64,000 bases of DNA, taken from Pedobacter sp. MR2016-24 (GTDB lineage: Bacteria; Bacteroidota; Bacteroidia; Sphingobacteriales; Sphingobacteriaceae). Under the pieces are notes generated by a model. The model was not told the origin of the DNA and ran no database searches. It saw only the letters and a list, made by a program, of their open reading frames with translations. Position numbers and translations under genes: made by a program. Of the stretch, positions 16,823 through 24,616 are shown piece after piece. Each line of letters opens with the position of its first letter. Within the stretch, counting starts at the first letter, position 1. The stretch is from NCBI RefSeq assembly GCF_026239655.1, contig NZ_JAPIVO010000001.1:744001-808000 (forward strand), read 5' to 3'.

Positions 16823-17585
16823 TAAATACCGGAGTTTCCATATCCCTTGAGGCCACAATGATTTCAGTTCCTTGAGCATGTTCATTGAATAAACTCAGCA
16901 CCAGATCAGGTTTATTATTGTCTTTTGACAGATGGGAAAGGAGGAGGTGACTAAGGTTAATATGACGGAAATTGGTAAATAATTCCAAAGCCTGCCTGTT
17001 ACTTAAGTGCCCCATACCACCACTTATCCTTCTCTTAAGATAATACGGATAACTGCCATTGTGTAGTAGATTTTCATCGTAGTTTGCCTCCAGGAAGGCT
17101 GCGTCACATTGCTGGAAATGATGTGTCAGTTGTTCACATACGGCTCCCAAATCAGTAAATACACCAACTTTTACCGGACCACATGACACCATAAAGCTGT
17201 GCGGCTCCGCTGCATCATGTATTTTTGGAAAACAGGTAATATGTAATGATCCGATCTGCACGGTTTCCTGACTATAAAAACTACGAACCAGCTGTGCTGG
17301 TAAATTCAGTTTGCTGTTATTCAGTGTGCCGGGAGTAATATATACCGGAATCTGGTATTTTTTGGACAATACCGTTAGGCCGCGGATATGGTCTCCATGT
17401 TCATGCGAAATAAATATAGCTTTCACCTTAGACATAGAAAGGCCTAGTCTGAGCATCCGTATTTCAGTCTCTTTACAAGAAATACCGGCATCTATCAGCA
17501 CCGCTTCCCGCGCATTTCCCACATAGTAACAATTTCCGTTACTACCTGAATTTAACGAAGTAATAAAAAGAGGATTACAATCCAT
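16746..17585 (-). CDS. MBL-fold metallo-hydrolase (WalJ/YycJ-like)
   Basis: A 279-residue metallo-beta-lactamase-fold hydrolase. The start at 17585 (MDCNPLFITSLNSGSNGNC) is preferred to an ATG 42 bases upstream because it gives the family's usual beginning; it overlaps the upstream iron-sulfur gene by 11 bases. Metal ligands: FISHEHGDHIRGL (the HxHxDH motif), the later H in FPKIHDAAEPHSF, and the D in VFTDLG. The C-terminal SHLLLSHLSKDNNKPDL is typical of the YycJ/WalJ group, a class of exonuclease-like enzymes linked to replication control in Firmicutes. Role here is inferred from family. Confidence 0.85.
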   Translation of the reverse strand: MDCNPLFITSLNSGSNGNCYYVGNAREAVLIDAGISCKETEIRMLRLGLSMSKVKAIFISHEHGDHIRGLTVLSKKYQIPVYITPGTLNNSKLNLPAQLVRSFYSQETVQIGSLHITCFPKIHDAAEPHSFMVSCGPVKVGVFTDLGAVCEQLTHHFQQCDAAFLEANYDENLLHNGSYPYYLKRRISGGMGHLSNRQALELFTNFRHINLSHLLLSHLSKDNNKPDLVLSLFNEHAQGTEIIVASRDMETPVFTIGVKPGSSAESAVQTHSGLQVQCF

Positions 17586-18375
17586 TTGCTCTTGCTGTAA
17601 TTTCTGCAATATCCAATACCTGGACATTTTGATTCTGATCTTTCATTTTAACGCCATCGCTTAACATCGTCATGCAGAAAGGGCAACCTGCTGCAATAAT
17701 ATTAGGATGAGTTTCCAATGCTTCTTCAATTCTTTCAATGTTGATGTCCTTATTTCCTTTTTCCGGTTCTTTAAACATCTGCGCACCACCCGCACCACAA
17801 CACAGGCCGTTGGACTTGCAACGTTTCATCTCTACCAGTTGTGCATCCAAGACTTCTAACGCTTTTCTGGGTGCTTCGTATATACCATTCGCACGTCCTA
17901 AATAACAAGGATCATGATAGGTGATCTTTTTGCCTTTGAAACTTTCCCCGCCTTCAGCTTTCAGCTTACCTTCATTAATCAGGTCCTGTATCAGTTGTGT
18001 ATGGTGAATAACCTCATAGGTTCCACCCAGGCCGGGATATTCGTTTTTGATGGTATTGAAACAATGCGGACAGCCGGTTACAATTTTTTTGACATTGTAA
18101 CCATTCAGCACCTCTATATTCGTCATTGCCTGCATCTGGAACAGAAATTCATTTCCCGCACGTTTGGCAGGATCGCCAGTACAGCTTTCTTCCGTGCCCA
18201 GTACTGCATATTTTATACCTACATGGTGAAGGATTTTACAGATATCACGTGTTGTTTTTTGCGCGCGTTCATCATAGCTCCCCGCACAGCCTACCCAGAA
18301 TAAGATTTCAGGTTCTTCACCTCTTGCAATCATTTCTGCCATTGTAGGCACTTCTATATTTAATTTCCCGCTCAT
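17575..18375 (-). CDS. Iron-sulfur (CCG-domain) oxidoreductase subunit
   Basis: A 266-residue protein with two cysteine-rich CCG domains, as in heterodisulfide reductase subunit B/D and lactate or glycolate oxidase iron-sulfur subunits. The start at 18375 (MSGKLNIEVPTMAEM) is preferred over an upstream ATG whose extra 37 residues lie inside the preceding gene. Cys motifs: WVGCAGSYDERA, TGCPHCFNTI, YHDPCYLGR, GLCCGAGGAQMF and AGCPFCMTML. It likely forms a complex with the membrane subunit encoded 25 bases upstream. The electron donor and acceptor are not known. Confidence 0.88.
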   Translation of the reverse strand: MSGKLNIEVPTMAEMIARGEEPEILFWVGCAGSYDERAQKTTRDICKILHHVGIKYAVLGTEESCTGDPAKRAGNEFLFQMQAMTNIEVLNGYNVKKIVTGCPHCFNTIKNEYPGLGGTYEVIHHTQLIQDLINEGKLKAEGGESFKGKKITYHDPCYLGRANGIYEAPRKALEVLDAQLVEMKRCKSNGLCCGAGGAQMFKEPEKGNKDINIERIEEALETHPNIIAAGCPFCMTMLSDGVKMKDQNQNVQVLDIAEITARANGL

Positions 18376-18400
18376 TATGCTTTGGAGTAATAAATTTAAA

Positions 18401-19696
18401 TTAATCTTCTTTAGCCCAGTTAAAACGGTCAGACGGAGAATATTTCCATGGGGCACCGTTATTTTCAATATTTCCCAGCATTGCACTGATACTTGATGGC
18501 GCCTGGGATTCTTCCATTACAGCATAGCGTCTTACTTCTGTAATAATAGCCAGTGGGTCTATATTGATAGGGCAGGCTTCAGTACATGCATTACAACTTG
18601 TACATGCCCATATTTCCTCTCTCAGGATATAATCATCAATCAATGATTTGCCATCACTGAAATCAGTTCCATGTTTATCGATATTTTTACCTACTTCCTC
18701 CATTCTGTCACGTGTATCCATCATGATCTTACGTGGAGAAAGCAGTTTGCCTGTCAGGTTAGCCGGGCATACTGCAGTGCATCGCCCGCATTCCGTGCAG
18801 GTATAAGCATTCATCAGGTTTACCCAACTCAGATCATTCACATCCTTAGCGCCAAAACGTCCCACTTCAGCCTCCGGAGGTGTAAATGAAGGATCAAGCA
18901 TCGCTTTCACTTCATTGGTCACACTCTGCATGTTGGTGAATTCGCCTTTTGGCTCCAGATTGGAAAAATAAGTGTTGGGAAATGCGAAAAGAATATGAAA
19001 GTGCTTAGAGTAGGGCAAATAATTCAGGAAGGCAAAAATACCAATGATGTGAAACCACCAGCAGCCTCTCTCCACTAAAATAAGCCCGCTTTCTGTATCA
19101 GGTAATAAATGATGCAGGTATTGACTTACAGGGAAGGAACCGGCATTCACATAGTGATGTGCCCCCAGTAACTGTAGTTTAGCATCGGCAGCATTCATGA
19201 ATAAAAAAGCCGACATCAGTAGTATTTCTGTGATGAGGATATAATTGGCGTCAGATTTCGGCCAGATGGTCAGTTCTCTTGCGGTAAACCGCTTTATCTT
19301 CAATATATTTCTCCTGATCAGGAAGACTGCACAGGCCAGCCATACACCCATGGCCAGGAATTCAAAGGAACCAATCAGGAAATTATATACACTTCCCAAT
19401 CCTCCGAATATACGGTGTGTACCAAATATCCCATCAATCATGATCTCTAATACCTCAATATTGATGATCACAAAACCTATATAAACAACAAAGTGTAATG
19501 CCGCAGGTATGGGACGTACAACCATTTTGGTCTGTCCAAGAGCAACTTTAACCATGGTCATTAATCGTTTTGCTGGCTGATCTGATCTGTCTGCGGGCCG
19601 GCCTAATTTAATATTGCGGATAACCTTCTTCAGGTTGAAGCTAAACAGCGCAATTGCAGCTATAGTGATTGCTATGAATAGAATTTGTGAAATCAT
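18401..19696 (-). CDS. Membrane-bound 4Fe-4S electron-transfer subunit
   Basis: A 431-residue protein that combines an N-terminal membrane part of about five helices (residues 5-270, NarI/HdrE-like, with membrane histidines that could bind heme) with a ferredoxin-like part containing two 4Fe-4S motifs, CTECGRCTAVCP (about 300) and CTSCNACTEACP (about 365). Together with the CCG protein encoded downstream it resembles a quinone-linked HdrED-like complex at the inner membrane. Such gene pairs are common in Bacteroidota. It is probably the first gene of an operon with the CCG subunit and the metallo-hydrolase. Confidence 0.88.
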   Translation of the reverse strand: MISQILFIAITIAAIALFSFNLKKVIRNIKLGRPADRSDQPAKRLMTMVKVALGQTKMVVRPIPAALHFVVYIGFVIINIEVLEIMIDGIFGTHRIFGGLGSVYNFLIGSFEFLAMGVWLACAVFLIRRNILKIKRFTARELTIWPKSDANYILITEILLMSAFLFMNAADAKLQLLGAHHYVNAGSFPVSQYLHHLLPDTESGLILVERGCWWFHIIGIFAFLNYLPYSKHFHILFAFPNTYFSNLEPKGEFTNMQSVTNEVKAMLDPSFTPPEAEVGRFGAKDVNDLSWVNLMNAYTCTECGRCTAVCPANLTGKLLSPRKIMMDTRDRMEEVGKNIDKHGTDFSDGKSLIDDYILREEIWACTSCNACTEACPINIDPLAIITEVRRYAVMEESQAPSSISAMLGNIENNGAPWKYSPSDRFNWAKED

Positions 19697-19828
19697 TATC
19701 TGGTTAATCTTTTACTTCATGCTAAGTTAAATAATTAGAACAAAGAAATTGCTATGCATGCATAAATTTTAATATTTAGAGCTTTTATAAATAGATTTTG
19801 TCGCGCTAAACTTTTTTCCAAAAACAGT

Positions 19829-19857
19829 TTTGTAATTCGAAAAAGAAACTATCTTTG
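19829..19857 (+). promoter_or_regulatory. Promoter of tRNA-Phe copy 1
   Basis: TTTG at 19829-19832 and TATCTTTG at 19850-19857, a 17-base spacer, 45 bases before the mature tRNA. Confidence 0.65.
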
Positions 19858-19977
19858 CAACCCCAACCGAGGGGAACATGATCAAACATGTATAAATAAG
19901 ATGGTGCGGTAGCTCAGTCGGTAGAGCAAAGGATTGAAAATCCTTGTGTCGCCGGTTCGATCCCGGCCCACACCACT
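19853..19977 (+). repeat. Duplicated tRNA-Phe locus, copy 1
   Basis: A 125-base unit, from the end of the -7 element through the precursor leader and the tRNA, repeated at 21213-21337 with a single difference (C at 19861, T at 21221). The flanks, including the -33 regions and terminators, are unrelated. Confidence 0.95.
19903..19975 (+). tRNA. tRNA-Phe (GAA), copy 1
   Basis: A complete 73-base cloverleaf: acceptor GGTGCGG, D-arm GCTC/GAGC, anticodon stem AAGGA/TCCTT around TTGAAAA, so anticodon GAA; T-arm GCCGG/CCGGC with loop TTCGATC; discriminator A. CCA is not encoded. The acceptor stem has one mismatch, C5 against A68, present in both copies. Confidence 0.97.
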
Positions 19978-19981
19978 TTAA

Positions 19982-20020
19982 CAAAAAGCGGTTACAAGCA
20001 AACTTGTAACCGCTTTTTGT
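19982..20020. terminator. Terminator after tRNA-Phe copy 1
   Basis: Perfect 17-base arms (19982-19998 and 20003-20019) with a four-base loop CAAA, ending in five T. It lies between the tRNA and the convergent lipoprotein gene and can work in both directions. Confidence 0.9.
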
Positions 20021-20064
20021 TTTGGATTAATTTGATTATAAATTCGATATTGACATGTGCCTGC

Positions 20065-21021
20065 TTACATTCCAAAAATAATACCCAGCATTTTCATACC
20101 CACCTGCATCGGATTCTTTCCAAAATCATAAATAGTTTTATTCTGTTTAATGGCCATTTCCGTTTCAGTTACCGGCCTGCTATCTACATTACTGAACGCA
20201 TACAGTACTTTGAAATCAGAATCCTTTTCATACTGGATCAGTAATTTCATGATCCCTGCTTTTTCTTCCACATATAAGGGGTGCAGAAAATTCAATGACT
20301 GCGGCATTTCGGCAGAAGTCCATACATCGATTTTGTAAACAGTTCCGCTTGTGCCAGATAAAGCGACCTCAGATTTTGGCACTGTAACTGGTTTCTTTAG
20401 GGTGTAGACTGATTTTGTACACAGATAACCAGATACCTTATCTGTTTCAGCCGTCCTCACTACACTATAATTTTTAATGTCCAGCTCATTGGAATTCAGT
20501 TTTGTAAAGCTGTCGCCACTAAACCGTACCGTAATGTCATTTGCACTGTTTTGCGACTTTGCATAGATCATACCTGTCTTCTTATCATTATCCACATGAT
20601 TTTCACCATGATATGTGAGTGCATCAAATTTTGCAGTAGCTTCATTCCCCTTAACGTATAGTACTGATTTTATAGGCAACATCAGAAAAGCCATGTTTAA
20701 TACCCCGTTTTTTTTAGTTTGCGCCTCTATCACCGCCTTGTCTTTTGCAGACAGTTTTTCACTCATCTGCTTCATCTGTTCTGATATATTACCTTTTGCC
20801 GGATCAATCTGTTGAAAGAGTTCACCCAGAGTGCTGCCCGGAGTAGTGATGCTGATCGAAATAACCCCTTCTGTAAATCTGGTTTTAGTTTCTTTACCAT
20901 CAGCAGCGACCTCTGAAATATTTTTTAGGTTAGCCTTTGTTTTGTCGGAAGGGCTTTGCGTACAGGCTACGATAGTTGTTAAAAGCAGTGCAGCAAGGAG
21001 ATAGTTAATTTTAGAATTCAT
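20065..21021 (-). CDS. Lipoprotein, DUF4412-like
   Basis: A 318-residue lipoprotein: signal MNSKINYLLAALLLTTIVAC with the acceptor cysteine at residue 20. After a polar, Lys-rich linker comes a domain with alternating strands (SVLYVKGNEATAKFDALTYH, YSVVRTAETDKVSGYLCTKS, YKIDVWTSAEMPQSLNFLHP) that resembles the DUF4412/GLPGLI type of Bacteroidota envelope proteins, in which a stored value is read as change of conversion to other units is not known. It lies between the two tRNA-Phe genes on the opposite strand. Function unknown. Confidence 0.75.
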   Translation of the reverse strand: MNSKINYLLAALLLTTIVACTQSPSDKTKANLKNISEVAADGKETKTRFTEGVISISITTPGSTLGELFQQIDPAKGNISEQMKQMSEKLSAKDKAVIEAQTKKNGVLNMAFLMLPIKSVLYVKGNEATAKFDALTYHGENHVDNDKKTGMIYAKSQNSANDITVRFSGDSFTKLNSNELDIKNYSVVRTAETDKVSGYLCTKSVYTLKKPVTVPKSEVALSGTSGTVYKIDVWTSAEMPQSLNFLHPLYVEEKAGIMKLLIQYEKDSDFKVLYAFSNVDSRPVTETEMAIKQNKTIYDFGKNPMQVGMKMLGIIFGM

Positions 21022-21186
21022 GTAAAATTTTTATTATAACAATCAAAGCTGAAAAAAGTTGGTGTAAAAAAAATGATTATAGTTGTAAATCGATGGTCTT
21101 TAGTGATTTGTCATTTTCAATCTGAAGAGGATACTGAATCAGCATATAGTAGCTTACGCCTTATTTTAAATTATTTTCAAATAATA

Positions 21187-21217
21187 TTTGGAGATGAATA
21201 AAAAGAAGTTACCTTTG
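21187..21217 (+). promoter_or_regulatory. Promoter of tRNA-Phe copy 2
   Basis: TTTG at 21187-21190, a 19-base spacer, and TACCTTTG at 21210-21217; exact Bacteroidota consensus. Confidence 0.7.
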
Positions 21218-21337
21218 CAATCCCAACCGAGGGGAACATGATCAAACATGTATAAATAAGATGGTGCGGTAGCTCAGTCGGTAGAGCAAAGGATTGAAAA
21301 TCCTTGTGTCGCCGGTTCGATCCCGGCCCACACCACT
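21213..21337 (+). repeat. Duplicated tRNA-Phe locus, copy 2
   Basis: Second copy of the 125-base unit at 19853-19977; it differs by one base. Confidence 0.95.
21263..21335 (+). tRNA. tRNA-Phe (GAA), copy 2
   Basis: Identical in all 73 bases to the copy at 19903-19975, with the same anticodon GAA and the same C5-A68 mismatch. The 45-base leader is also shared. Confidence 0.97.
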
Positions 21338-21339
21338 GC

Positions 21340-21370
21340 AAAAAGCTTCAGAGAAATCTGAAGCTTTTTT
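21340..21370. terminator. Terminator after tRNA-Phe copy 2
   Basis: Stem AAAAAGCTTCAGA / TCTGAAGCTTTTT with loop GAAA, ending in six T. Unrelated in sequence to the terminator of copy 1. Confidence 0.9.
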
Positions 21371-21399
21371 GTTTAAAAGGCATTTCGAAAAAATCTAAT

Positions 21400-21864
21400 C
21401 TACTTCGCATCGTTTACCTCAATCCAATGTCCATCAGGATCCTGAAAATAGAGCTGTTTCACCCCGTCCACTCTTACTGTAACAGATTGAGGCTTTCCTG
21501 GCCAGTCTGAATAGTTTATTTTTTGCTGATCCAGTTTTACTATGAAATGGGGAATTGAAGCGACACTAAAACACAAATGCTCATTCTTGTCATGTTCTAC
21601 CTTACGGCTTTCACCCTTAATAAGGTGCATCTGGCCTGCCTTACCTAAAGTAAACCAAACGTGCTTTCCATCTTTAAATGGTTCTTCAATTTTAATAAGG
21701 TTCAGCAATGAATGGTAAAAATGTTCGCTTTTGTCAAGATCTGTCACATAAACAGCAATGTGATTCAGTACTGCGCTTTCATTGTCTGGTGTCGTTTGTG
21801 CCACTACTTTAGTTTTACAAAACAATAGCAGGCAGGCGAGAAATATCAGGTTTAAAGTTTTCAT
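21400..21864 (-). CDS. Secreted VOC/glyoxalase-like protein
   Basis: A 154-residue protein of the vicinal oxygen chelate (glyoxalase/bleomycin resistance) fold with a signal peptide (MKTLNLIFLACLLLFCKTKVVAQ), so it is exported, which is less usual for the family. Motifs: LNHIAVYVTDLDKSEHFYHSLL with the first metal-ligand position (H), EHLCFSVASIPHF, and LYFQDPDGHWIEV with the final H and E. Single-domain VOC proteins work as dimers. The substrate is unknown. Confidence 0.85.
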   Translation of the reverse strand: MKTLNLIFLACLLLFCKTKVVAQTTPDNESAVLNHIAVYVTDLDKSEHFYHSLLNLIKIEEPFKDGKHVWFTLGKAGQMHLIKGESRKVEHDKNEHLCFSVASIPHFIVKLDQQKINYSDWPGKPQSVTVRVDGVKQLYFQDPDGHWIEVNDAK

Positions 21865-22195
21865 AGTCTCTTTTATAATTTAAATATAAGACCTTCTTTT
21901 CACAAACAAGAAAAGATCAGGATAGCCGGACGACCAGTAACAACCATTATATTATCGAAAACTGCATCAGCTTGCAAAACAGATCCATAAAAGCTGATGC
22001 AAGCGTTATGACCAATGACAAACATATTTAAACAATGAAAATAAATGCCTAATAGCTTTGTGGTTATCTGCAAAACTGTTATTTTTCATTGGCTAAAACA
22101 ACACCTGTTAAATCCCGTTTTTTTAATGATTAGTTACAGGTTAAAATTTTAATGAAAATGGGTTTAATGCATTTGCGGGCAGGTTTTACAAAAAA
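21865..22195. other. Intergenic region with an inverted repeat
   Basis: No gene seen. It contains an 11-base inverted repeat, TGCATCAGCTT at 21963-21973 and its complement at 21991-22001, with a 17-base spacer and no T-run. The last 100 bases before the next gene are AT-rich and should hold its promoter, but no TAnnTTTG match is seen. Confidence 0.4.
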
Positions 22196-22948
22196 ATGAT
22201 AGACTTAAGAGAAGAAATGAAACTGAATTATACGGAGGATTTCAGGATAGCCTGTAAGATCAATAATCTGAAACATGAAGAATTGATTCAATATTTTATC
22301 GATCATGTTTCATTTTACACCTTTATTGGCGGTGAAATGGGACCGGTACACCAATGGGCAACTAAAGTATGTATTGATTGTAAAGACCTGTTTGAGGGGG
22401 AAGTTGCGAGAGAAAATGACAATGACATCCGGCGTATTTCACTGAAGTATATCAAGAAGTTAACTGCATTGAGTCTGGGAGATGAGTTTACTGCCGAAGA
22501 GAAGATGCTCCATAGTGATGACCTGATTGAGCAATGGTCTCAAGAAATGTTGCCCCTGACCAGCTATATCACAGAACTTTATACAGGTGAAGGGCAAATC
22601 CTTTACTTAAGTTTCGAATTCAACCTGCTTTGTAAAATGAATGGTGTAATCCTGGAGCAATTGCTTCAGTGTTTTATTGATAGTATATCGCTTGCCAACG
22701 AGCGGGCTGTAAATCTGAATGATATGGTTGAAATTAATCCGGGAATGGCCGTTTTATTACTCATCCTGATTGGTAACAATGAGGTGAAACATAGAATCAT
22801 GCCTCATCAGGAAATTTATAAAAAATATGGACTAAAACTCTTAAAACTGGATAAGAAGCAAAGAGAAGAGCAAAATTTGAAAAATAGGATAGATTCCTAT
22901 CGTTCTTTCTATCAGGAGTGGTATAATGCGTTAAATAATTTAGATTGA
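22196..22948 (+). CDS. Two-unit paralogous family protein 1 (unknown function)
   Basis: A 250-residue soluble protein that I cannot assign to a named family. It consists of two related halves. Unit 1 starts KLNYTEDFRIACKINNL and continues HEELIQYFIDHVSFY, then QWATKVCIDCKD, ending in a helix with EQWSQEMLP. Unit 2 starts LYLSFEFNLLCKMNGV, LEQLLQCFIDSISLA, and ends RSFYQEWYNALNN. Each unit opens with a short strand followed by two helices, which resembles a ribbon-helix-helix layout (inference). Paralogues lie at 23136 and 24617, and single-unit relatives at 37397-38541. No signal peptide or membrane segment. Confidence 0.75.
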   Translation: MIDLREEMKLNYTEDFRIACKINNLKHEELIQYFIDHVSFYTFIGGEMGPVHQWATKVCIDCKDLFEGEVARENDNDIRRISLKYIKKLTALSLGDEFTAEEKMLHSDDLIEQWSQEMLPLTSYITELYTGEGQILYLSFEFNLLCKMNGVILEQLLQCFIDSISLANERAVNLNDMVEINPGMAVLLLILIGNNEVKHRIMPHQEIYKKYGLKLLKLDKKQREEQNLKNRIDSYRSFYQEWYNALNNLD

Positions 22949-23041
22949 TCCCTGTTTTTTCTGTTAGCCATTACTATAGTGAACCCGATTTATCAATATT
23001 GTCTGGCTTTTAATTCCGCGATTTCTGGTATTATTCTTACG

Positions 23042-23055
23042 ATAAATATATTTAT
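23042..23055. repeat. AT-rich perfect palindrome before paralogue 2
   Basis: ATAAATATATTTAT, a 14-base palindrome in a run of A and T 80 bases before the second paralogue; possibly promoter or operator. Confidence 0.3.
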
Positions 23056-23135
23056 ATTTTATATTTATAACATGATATGCGTTTTATTAAATTGATTTGA
23101 GGAGCCTGTAGGAAATTTATTAAAACAATTTACAT

Positions 23136-23885
23136 ATGGACTCAAAAAAACAATTAAGGCTAAGTTATCCTGAAGATTTCAGGGTCGCCTGCAGAATTAA
23201 CAATCTGAATCAGCAAGAAGTACTTCAGTACTTTATTAACAAGGTCTCTTTTTATGCTTTCAATGGCGGAGAAATGGATGCTTCATCTTTGTTAGCTACC
23301 AATATTATGCTGGAATGCATGGATGAGACAGGTAGAGATATAGTGCCGGTAAAGGAAAAAAAGATTCAAAAGATTTTTTTAAAGAATATCGGACTGCTGA
23401 TCAAGCTGAGTGCAAATCCACATTTGAATCTGGTTGAAAAGATGCAGGAAAGCATTTACCTGATGGAAGAATGGGCGATGGAGATGTTGCCGATGGTAAA
23501 TTACGAAACATCAATTGAGACTGACAATGAAGAGGCATTGATGTTATCATTCGATTTCAATCTGCTTTGTAAAGTAAATGGACTGGACAGTATACGGGTT
23601 TTACAGTATTTCATTGATAAGATCTCATTGCCTATAGACAGGGCCATTAATCTGCAGGGGTTTGTTAAAAGTGAAAGCTGTATGGTCTTAATGCAGATGA
23701 TGTTGATCGGAAAAGCTTATGATGATGTTTATAATCATAACACTGATATTTCCAGACATTTTTCCAGTCGGCTGGAAGAATTGGATAAACGGCTGATGCG
23801 GGAAAGGGAACTGGTTACAAGAATAAGAGTTTATAGAGCTTTTTATGCAGAATGGTACAATACTTTACAAAAAAATATAGAATGA
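23136..23885 (+). CDS. Two-unit paralogous family protein 2 (unknown function)
   Basis: A 249-residue protein aligned over its full length with the neighbour at 22196. Unit 1: RLSYPEDFRVACRINNL, QQEVLQYFINKVSFY, LLATNIMLECMDE, MEEWAMEMLPM. Unit 2: LMLSFDFNLLCKVNGL, SIRVLQYFIDKISLP, then RAFYAEWYNTLQK at the C-terminus. The conserved Cys of each unit (in the pattern AC.INN or LC.VNG) is kept. It has its own 187-base upstream region and is followed by the convergent XRE regulator gene. Confidence 0.75.
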   Translation: MDSKKQLRLSYPEDFRVACRINNLNQQEVLQYFINKVSFYAFNGGEMDASSLLATNIMLECMDETGRDIVPVKEKKIQKIFLKNIGLLIKLSANPHLNLVEKMQESIYLMEEWAMEMLPMVNYETSIETDNEEALMLSFDFNLLCKVNGLDSIRVLQYFIDKISLPIDRAINLQGFVKSESCMVLMQMMLIGKAYDDVYNHNTDISRHFSSRLEELDKRLMRERELVTRIRVYRAFYAEWYNTLQKNIE

Positions 23886-23933
23886 ATAGAAGAGGAGATT
23901 GAAAGGTCTCCTCTGGAATACAAATACAAAAAC

Positions 23934-24200
23934 CTAAGCCTTTTTTTTCTTGATCGGTGTCAATGAGTTTGCAGGCAAAAAATCTTTTGGTGATATGCCA
24001 AAATGGTCAGCAAATATATTAATGTGCTTTAAGTTATATTTCGCAGGATTACCCAGGTTTTCCACATTCCCAATGAAGGATGCCTTTACACCAATAATAT
24101 AAGCAATATCTTCCTGCCGCAATTGTTTATCAGTTCTTAATTTTCTGACAAAGTCTATTACGTGCTGCTCAATAAGATCAAGTTTTGCTTTCTCTTCCAT
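23934..24200 (-). CDS. XRE-type helix-turn-helix regulator
   Basis: An 88-residue protein with a lambda-repressor-like HTH: FVRKLRTDKQLRQEDIAYII (about residues 18-37), then GVKASFIGNVENLGNPAKYN as recognition helix and following turn, and HFGISPKDFLP. It ends in a Lys-rich tail (PIKKKKA). No second domain is present, so it is a simple repressor-like protein. It sits between paralogues 2 and 3 on the opposite strand, and a perfect 18-base palindrome lies 35 bases upstream of its start, so it may control itself and the neighbouring genes. That link is inference. Confidence 0.85.
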   Translation of the reverse strand: MEEKAKLDLIEQHVIDFVRKLRTDKQLRQEDIAYIIGVKASFIGNVENLGNPAKYNLKHINIFADHFGISPKDFLPANSLTPIKKKKA

Positions 24201-24234
24201 TTGAAGCTAAGTAATTTATATTCTGAGATATATT

Positions 24235-24252
24235 TTACATATATATATGTAA
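24235..24252. promoter_or_regulatory. Operator-like palindrome 1
   Basis: Perfect 18-base palindrome (TTACATATA and its complement), 35 bases upstream of the regulator start codon; shares the ACATATAT...ATGT core with the palindrome at 24423. Confidence 0.45.
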
Positions 24253-24422
24253 TTAAACTTTTAATTAGCATAATTAAGCTAATATATTCATTATTAGACT
24301 GGGCTTCAGATATATTTTTAGAGCTCAATTATTTTTCTGTACCTAAGGCTTTAAATATCAGTTGTTAAGGATGGTATTAGATGATCCGATTAATATTCCC
24401 ACTTATTTTAAATGAAATATAA

Positions 24423-24438
24423 TACACATATATGTGTA
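24423..24438. promoter_or_regulatory. Operator-like palindrome 2
   Basis: Perfect 16-base palindrome TACACATATATGTGTA in the same divergent region, about 180 bases before paralogue 3. Confidence 0.45.
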
Positions 24439-24616
24439 AATGATATTTAATTGTTAATTTCGAATGAGCAATGGGGGATTAATTGTAATCGAATGAAAAT
24501 CAATTATTTATATTGTTTTTATGATTTTATTTCTGATTTTTCATCTCTGTACATCATAAACGCGTAATCTTATATGAAAAAGATTAGCAGCATTTTTTAC
24601 CCTCAATAAGAAAAGA

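Larger units (their letters stand above)
24201..24616. other. AT-rich divergent regulatory region
   Basis: No gene. It separates the regulator (minus strand) from paralogue 3 (plus strand), is very AT-rich, and holds two similar palindromes listed separately. Confidence 0.5.
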
